Of a stretch of DNA of 54,238 nt, positions 49,585-54,238 are shown piece by piece. Position 1 is the stretch's first letter. Every line of letters begins with the position of its first letter. The notes below the pieces were generated by a model that had not been told where the DNA came from, made no database searches, and saw only the letters and a list, made by a program, of their open reading frames with translations. The stretch spans positions 1 to 54,238 of the forward strand of contig CAMAUE010000017.1 of assembly GCA_945861245.1 (NCBI GenBank), read 5' to 3'. The translations under genes were made by a program, and so were the position numbers. This DNA comes from Singulisphaera sp. GP187 (GTDB lineage Bacteria; Planctomycetota; Planctomycetia; Gemmatales; Gemmataceae).

Positions 49585-50937
49585 TTATTTGCCTCGCACG
49601 TCCAAGCAAACGACAATGCCGCTTTGGCTGCGGCAGTAGATTCGGCCATTGCTCAACACAGGAGCAATTCGGTCGCTGTACCGAAAGGCCAGTTCGTCGG
49701 GCGAGAAGAGTTTTTGGCTGCGTGCGAGTTCCTTGTAACCGTCAACGGACGCTTCCGAAAGGATGAGCTGCTCGCCGGTGAAGGCCAGGAACTTCCCGTC
49801 CACCAGCGTAAACGTTCCGCCGGCGTCCTTCTGCTCCCACTTCTTCTTGCCTGTGGCGACTTCAAAGCAATAAAGCGGGCCAATGCGGCTTGCGGTGTCG
49901 TTGTGCTGGATGCCGAAAACGTGGCCTTTCCAGAGGATGTAATCACAACTGTAGTTGTCAAGGAGTTTGTCGCGCCAGACCTCTTTGACTTGGTCGCCGT
50001 TCACTTCAAGGCAGACCCCCAACCCGACGGAGTTGTCGGGGTGAATGCAGCAGACGATGCGGTTGCCGAGCACGGCGGGCTCCTGGGCGGTGATGCCGCG
50101 CCGGCCTTTTTTGGTTTGCAGATCGTCATCGGAGAATACGTGTTTCCAGTGAACTTTTCCGGTGGTCGGTTCGAGGCCGAAGCAGGCGTTGCCGGTGTGG
50201 TAGACGAGCGTCGGTTTGGCGTTGATGACGCACGCCGTCGGGCAGGCGTAGTAGCCGCCGCCGAGTTGGTAGGAATCGTGATACATGCGCCAAACTTCCT
50301 CGCCGGTGCGCTTCTTGAAAGCGAGCAGTAGGGCATTGCTCGCGGGCTTTACCGAGAATTCCTTCGGCACCTTATTGCCCAGAATGCGTGCGGGAACGAT
50401 TACCAGATCATCGACAAGCAACGGCGAGGCGGCGTAACCGTAGGTCACATTCTGGGCGCCGAGGTCTTTGACCATCGACTTCTGCCAAACCACTTTGCCC
50501 GTTTCGCATTCCAGGCAGAACAGCCCGCCGTGTTGGCCGTAAACGTAGACGACTTTGCCGTCCACGGTCGGCGTTGATCGCGAGCCGGGGAAGCTGCGGT
50601 CCTGAAAGCCAGCGTAGGAGAATTGCCAAAGCACCTTGCCCGATGCTTCGTCGAGGCACGTCACCGTCTCCTCGGCAGTTTTCTTGATGGCATCCTTGAA
50701 CACCAGCCCCAACGTGAAGACGCGGCCATTGGCGATAGCCACGTTCGAGTAGCCGCGCCCCACCGGTTGCTTCCAGAGAACCTTGAGCCCCTGGGCCGGC
50801 CATTGGGTCAACCAGCCGGTCTCGCGGGAGATGCCGTCGCGGTTCGGCCCGCGAAACTGCGGCCAATCGTCCGCCCTCGCGCTGAGCGAAATCGAACCCG
50901 AAACCAGAACGGCTGCAATGAACTTAGCAATGGACAT
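49585..50937 (-). CDS. Secreted PQQ-like (BamB-type) beta-propeller protein
   Basis: The product has 450 residues. Signal peptide SIAKFIAAVLVSGSISLSARA, then DWPQFRGPNRDGIS, a hallmark opening of this planctomycete family. PQQ-like blades include ETVTCLDEASGKVLWQFSY, VYVYGQHGGLFCLECETGKVVWQKS, VYHTGNACFGLEPTTGKVHWKHV, YCFEVATGKKKWEQKD and GIVVCLDVRGK. PQQ-binding residues of dehydrogenases are not recognised, so an enzyme is unlikely; relatives are annotated as BamB-like. ggaattt lies before the start. Periplasmic. Confidence 0.88.
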   Translation of the reverse strand: MSIAKFIAAVLVSGSISLSARADDWPQFRGPNRDGISRETGWLTQWPAQGLKVLWKQPVGRGYSNVAIANGRVFTLGLVFKDAIKKTAEETVTCLDEASGKVLWQFSYAGFQDRSFPGSRSTPTVDGKVVYVYGQHGGLFCLECETGKVVWQKSMVKDLGAQNVTYGYAASPLLVDDLVIVPARILGNKVPKEFSVKPASNALLLAFKKRTGEEVWRMYHDSYQLGGGYYACPTACVINAKPTLVYHTGNACFGLEPTTGKVHWKHVFSDDDLQTKKGRRGITAQEPAVLGNRIVCCIHPDNSVGLGVCLEVNGDQVKEVWRDKLLDNYSCDYILWKGHVFGIQHNDTASRIGPLYCFEVATGKKKWEQKDAGGTFTLVDGKFLAFTGEQLILSEASVDGYKELARSQKLFSPDELAFRYSDRIAPVLSNGRIYCRSQSGIVVCLDVRGK

Positions 50938-51006
50938 GCGGAAATTCCTTGGAGTGCAATGGCGGTATTCGTCGTATTATACCTTTGACGGGTGATTTTG
51001 TCACAT

Positions 51007-51089
51007 TTCCGAGCCGCGACCGTCAGGGAGCGGCCGACAGCGCGCGCACGGCATCTTGTCGGCCGCTCCCTGACGGTCGCGGCTCGGAA
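51007..51089. repeat. 33-bp perfect inverted repeat
   Basis: Arms 51007-51039 (ttccgagccgcgaccgtcag and on) and 51057-51089 are perfect complements, loop 17. It is the longest palindrome in the window and lies between the divergent PQQ and AAA genes. Confidence 0.9.
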
Positions 51090-51270
51090 GTGCAACAAAC
51101 CTGGCCGCGCGGAGTAGACATTGAATCGAATGCATTTTAAGAGGCGCGTCAGGATCGAACGTATCACACCAGAAATTGGCTTGGACGCGAATGCATCGTC
51201 GTCGATCCAAATGCTCAATAGACCAGCCTGCGTTCTATGTCACAATTCCATCCCCCACCGAGTTGTTCCC

Positions 51271-52743
51271 ATGCGTGGCCTGCTCTGGTTATTCCTCATT
51301 CTGATTGGCGCCGTCATTATCATTTGGGAGTTGTTGGCTTCCACGGCACAAGGCATCGTCGTTGCGACGGTGCTCGCGATCGGCGTTTCTTACGTGCTTG
51401 TTGCAAAGGTGGATTTTTACCTCTTCGGAATTGCCCGGCACGCGCGACATCACTTCGGAAGGCATTGGAATCGGTTGATCGATTTGACCAAGGCGATCCC
51501 CAAACGTGACCTTTACGACATCTATCAGGCCTTACAAAGACTTCAAATAGAACAGCAGATGCCAAGCCCTATTGGAATCGTTCTGTCCCCGCAGTATTCG
51601 AATGAAGATAACGAAGATGACGAAAGCTCAGTGAATCCGAGGCATCAATCACTGGCGGGGATTTTTCGGGAAAATCCGTATGTCGAGGCGTTGCGGTACA
51701 AAACATTGTCAGTCCATACTCCGACTCCCCAACGCATCGCGGAAAACGCCGTCTTCTTTTTATTCCTCGAACCTGCCCAGCCTGAGTCCGCATTTGCCGC
51801 CTTGTTGCAAGGTCAGACCCTGACCATCGCGGCCAAGACCGAAGAGGCCGCGCAGAAAGTGATGCTGTTTCTTGACAAAACAGCGCATGAGTCGAGTGTG
51901 TATCGAGGACACGTGCTGTCGGTCAAATCGCATAAAAAAGGTTACCAGATCGAATTTCTCTCTCCTGCTGAGGTCGTTCGCGAGCAACTCATTCTGCCCG
52001 CTCAGACCCTGGAAGTGCTCGAACACAATGTGCTCCGAGTGTTGAAGCATGCTCAGGCATTGAAGGCGTCGCGGCAGAATTTGCAACATGGGGTTCTTCT
52101 GTATGGTCCGCCGGGAACGGGAAAATCGCTGGCGGTTCGTTATTTGATGACTGTCGCCAAGCCGATCACGGTGGTCAACGTCACGGGGCGGCAATTGCGT
52201 CTGATTCGCGAATCCTGCCGCCTCGCTCGGCTGCTCGCTCCAAGCCTGATCGTATTGGAGGACATCGATCTCATCGCCACCGACCGCGCCCAAAGCCAGC
52301 GCACGATGCTGCTACATGATTTGCTGGATGAAATGGATGTGGGCACGCATCACGCGCCGGTGATTTATCTCATGACCACGAATCGCCCGGAGGTTTTGGA
52401 ACAGGCCTTATCCCTTCGTCCGGGCCGCATCAATCAGGCCGTGCATTTTTCGTTGCCCGACGAGGAGTGTCGCCTGCGTCTGTTTCAGCGATTTTTGCAA
52501 AACAGCGATTCAAGCCAACTCGATTTGCCGGCCATGGTCTTCCGTTCGCACGGAACGAGTGCGGCTTTCATCGAAGAATGGATTCGGCGGGCCCTCTTAT
52601 TTGCAATCGATCGACAAACGGATGAGACCATCCCGATCCAGATCACCCGCGAAGATGTAGAAGCCGCGATCCATGAGATCATTGAATCGGGTGGCGAGTT
52701 GACGCGCAAATTGCTCGGATACGAATCCCTCTCGAAACCCTGA
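51271..52743 (+). CDS. Membrane-anchored AAA ATPase
   Basis: The product has 490 residues. Start chosen at ATG 51271, where MRGLLWLFLILIGAVIIIWELL begins a membrane segment; a longer frame upstream (from TTG 51121) includes non-hydrophobic residues and no ribosome site. A second hydrophobic stretch (GIVVATVLAIGVSYVLVA) follows. The AAA module has Walker A GPPGTGKS (279-286), Walker B LIVLEDIDLI (Asp331), TTNRPEVLEQALSLRPGRI with sensor 1 and arginine finger, and a small helical lid. An acidic linker (NEDNEDDESS) lies near 110. No FtsH zinc protease follows. It may remodel membrane-associated proteins; substrate unknown. Not clearly linked to the T6SS. Confidence 0.85.
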   Translation: MRGLLWLFLILIGAVIIIWELLASTAQGIVVATVLAIGVSYVLVAKVDFYLFGIARHARHHFGRHWNRLIDLTKAIPKRDLYDIYQALQRLQIEQQMPSPIGIVLSPQYSNEDNEDDESSVNPRHQSLAGIFRENPYVEALRYKTLSVHTPTPQRIAENAVFFLFLEPAQPESAFAALLQGQTLTIAAKTEEAAQKVMLFLDKTAHESSVYRGHVLSVKSHKKGYQIEFLSPAEVVREQLILPAQTLEVLEHNVLRVLKHAQALKASRQNLQHGVLLYGPPGTGKSLAVRYLMTVAKPITVVNVTGRQLRLIRESCRLARLLAPSLIVLEDIDLIATDRAQSQRTMLLHDLLDEMDVGTHHAPVIYLMTTNRPEVLEQALSLRPGRINQAVHFSLPDEECRLRLFQRFLQNSDSSQLDLPAMVFRSHGTSAAFIEEWIRRALLFAIDRQTDETIPIQITREDVEAAIHEIIESGGELTRKLLGYESLSKP

Positions 52744-52792
52744 TACGTTCGGGTTAACTGCGAGTTCCGACACATTGACGCACGTTGAAGCA

Positions 52793-53893
52793 TCATCCGA
52801 AATGCGACGTCACCGGTGTGTTCGGATCGTCAGCCACGTGAATCCATACATGCACGTGCGGGAAGCCGCGATAGTACCAGACGAACGACGGGCCTTCGAT
52901 GCGCCAGTTGTCCCATTCGCCGTCACTGCCCACGTCGTGCTGCTGGTAGAACGCCATGCTGCACGCTTCCAGGCCGCCTTGCCGTTCGAGGCAGCGGCGC
53001 ACCTGTTCCTGATACTCGCGGCGATAAGGCGAGAGCAGACCGTCAAGCGTCAGGTTGGCCAGCGCCTTCTGCTCGCGATTCATGTCGCGGATCGGCATGC
53101 CGGGAAATGTGCCGCGCGGGCCCTTGAAACGCACATCCGGTTCCAGCGGAATCGGCAAACGCGTGTCGGGAAGAATGTGTCGGCGATCGATTCGGCCATC
53201 GACCATGTAAAACGGCATATCGCGCGTCACCAGGGCCCTTTGGCGTTGTTCGCGGTCGAGCGATTGATACACCTGATTGGCGAGCTGTGTTTGATACCAG
53301 AAGAAATTGTTAGGATGCCCGACTCGTTCGTTGAATCCGCTTGGCTGATGCCCGTGGCAGATGGCTCCGTGAAACGCCGCCGATGGGCTACGCTCGCAAG
53401 TTGCACGGAGCGTCAAGTGAAAGCCGGTGACGACACATTGGCACGGCCCGCGCTCAGGCCGACCGAAGATGGCGATCTTCTGACCACCGCCCCAGACTTG
53501 ATTGGTGTCGTCGCGTGCCTGGCGCTTGAGCCGTTCCGGCCAACCAGGACTCAGGACGCTGGCCACGATGTCGTCAATCAGACGCTGTTGCGCCTCGCTG
53601 AAGCTGTTGATCGACACCGGGCTGATGGCCCAGTTGTTAGTCACATGCAAGCGCAACGGCATACCAGTGAAACCACGATGGTCCCACTCGAAGCACATGC
53701 GCCGTCGCTGCTCCATCGTAAGTGATTCGTAGAACGCGCGGATCGGTGCGGCACTCGGCCCTTCGCCGACGACAGCGGGCTGATCCTGCGATCGGCCATC
53801 CGCTGCCTCGACGATGTTCGCCGCGACGGCGCCACCAGCAAGTTGCCGCATGAACCTTCTTCGAGACACGTATGTGATAATCGTGCGTTTCAT
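52793..53893 (-). CDS. Tat-exported DUF3500 protein
   Basis: The product has 366 residues. N-terminus MKRTIITYVSRRRFMRQLAGGAVAANIVEA is a twin-arginine signal (RRRFM then a hydrophobic helix). aggagatac precedes the start. Motifs of DUF3500 are LTMEQRRRMCFEWDHRG, INSFSEAQQRLIDDIVASVLSPGWPERLKRQ, GNFE-like RHPNNFFWYQ, AFYQQHDVGSDGEWDNWRIEGPSFVWYYRGFPHVHVWIHV, ending in DPNTPVTSHFG. The His/Trp-rich C-terminal FVWYYRGFPHVHVW may be a metal or ligand site. Function unproven for this family. Follows the NIPSNAP gene by 33 bp, likely same operon. Confidence 0.9.
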   Translation of the reverse strand: MKRTIITYVSRRRFMRQLAGGAVAANIVEAADGRSQDQPAVVGEGPSAAPIRAFYESLTMEQRRRMCFEWDHRGFTGMPLRLHVTNNWAISPVSINSFSEAQQRLIDDIVASVLSPGWPERLKRQARDDTNQVWGGGQKIAIFGRPERGPCQCVVTGFHLTLRATCERSPSAAFHGAICHGHQPSGFNERVGHPNNFFWYQTQLANQVYQSLDREQRQRALVTRDMPFYMVDGRIDRRHILPDTRLPIPLEPDVRFKGPRGTFPGMPIRDMNREQKALANLTLDGLLSPYRREYQEQVRRCLERQGGLEACSMAFYQQHDVGSDGEWDNWRIEGPSFVWYYRGFPHVHVWIHVADDPNTPVTSHFG

Positions 53894-53926
53894 CGTATCT
53901 CCTGTTGGGATGCGTCGCGAACTTCG

Positions 53927-54238
53927 TCAACGAATCGACGAATAATCGGTTGCCTTCATCATGACCGATTTGACGCCGATCTTCGGCATCGTCAGCGGCC
54001 CGCCGGCTTTCTCTTCCGAGGCTTTGAACGCCGCCTTCCATGCCGGGTCGTCGCGGAACGCGCCAAACGATTGCTTGGCGGCTTCGACGCTCTTGTGCGA
54101 AAGGAAATACACGAGCGTGTCGTCGGCACCTTTCGCGCCTTTGACCGGAACCCAGTAGCCGATGTTCGTCATGCCGTGTTTCTCGAACAGCTTCACGGTA
54201 TGGTTGCGAAAGCGGGCATTGAGGTTGTCGAGGTTCTT
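53927..54238 (-). CDS. NIPSNAP-family protein, 5' end outside window
   Basis: The visible frame runs past the right edge: NLNARFRNHTVKLFEKHGMTNIGYWVPVKG, then DTLVYFLSHKSVEAAKQSFGAFRDDPAWKAAFKASEEKAGG and a YSSIR end. The KLFEKHGMTNIGYWVP and AF.DDPAW segments are typical of NIPSNAP proteins, small alpha-beta (ferredoxin-like dimeric) domains often found with DUF3500 genes in planctomycetes. Any start codon in view (for example GTG at 54196) lies within the conserved region, so the true start is beyond 54238. Signal peptide, if any, is not seen. Confidence 0.9.
   Translation of the reverse strand, partial: KNLDNLNARFRNHTVKLFEKHGMTNIGYWVPVKGAKGADDTLVYFLSHKSVEAAKQSFGAFRDDPAWKAAFKASEEKAGGPLTMPKIGVKSVMMKATDYSSIR

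Overview
The window looks like chromosomal DNA of a planctomycete, probably Gemmataceae-like. The grounds are the gene families: DUF11-repeat lipoprotein, prenyltransferase/squalene-oxidase repeats, PQQ propeller starting DWPQFRGPNRDG, DUF3500 and NIPSNAP proteins, a KDO/LPS export block, and many long intergenic palindromes of the 'TDIPVC' kind. The organism is inferred from gene style; no rRNA or other direct marker is present.

Left flank (1-11000): the tail of an ISL3 transposase abuts a prenyltransferase-like gene that has lost its 5' part. Then come a secreted YVTN propeller, a Tat-signal gene remnant, a DUF11 lipoprotein, and an LPS block of kdsD, kdsC and a giant LptC/LptA-like membrane-anchored protein, followed by a divergent HIT protein.

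Centre (11150-45400): a type VI secretion system (T6SS) of unusual composition. A single-chain TssB-TssC-like sheath protein reads right. A leftward group tssB-tagJ-tssF1-tssH starts from a divergent promoter region at about 19.3 kb. Rightward from there are tssK1, two large membrane-anchored caspase-fold proteins without the catalytic Cys (the first also has a vWA domain), a secreted protein with a Cna-B-like end, vgrG, a PAAR gene, tssA, tssC, hcp, tssE, tssF2, tssG, tssK2, tssL and a short tssM. The tssM product stops just after its third membrane helix, so the periplasmic part is missing, and no tssJ was seen. The cluster has two TssF, two TssK, one TssG and one TssE. Established T6SS baseplate wedges contain two TssF, two TssK trimers, one TssG and one TssE, so paralogues may fill the two positions.

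Right flank (45404-54238): a convergent outer-membrane-barrel candidate, a secreted HEAT-like protein, a TolB-like propeller, a PQQ propeller, a membrane-anchored AAA ATPase, a Tat-exported DUF3500 protein and a NIPSNAP gene cut by the window end. None has an evident tie to the T6SS.

Most long intergenic gaps hold near-perfect inverted repeats (17 to 33 bp arms). Two of these, at 21.3 and 37.4 kb, are copies of the same roughly 95-bp element. No tRNA, rRNA or CRISPR array was found.
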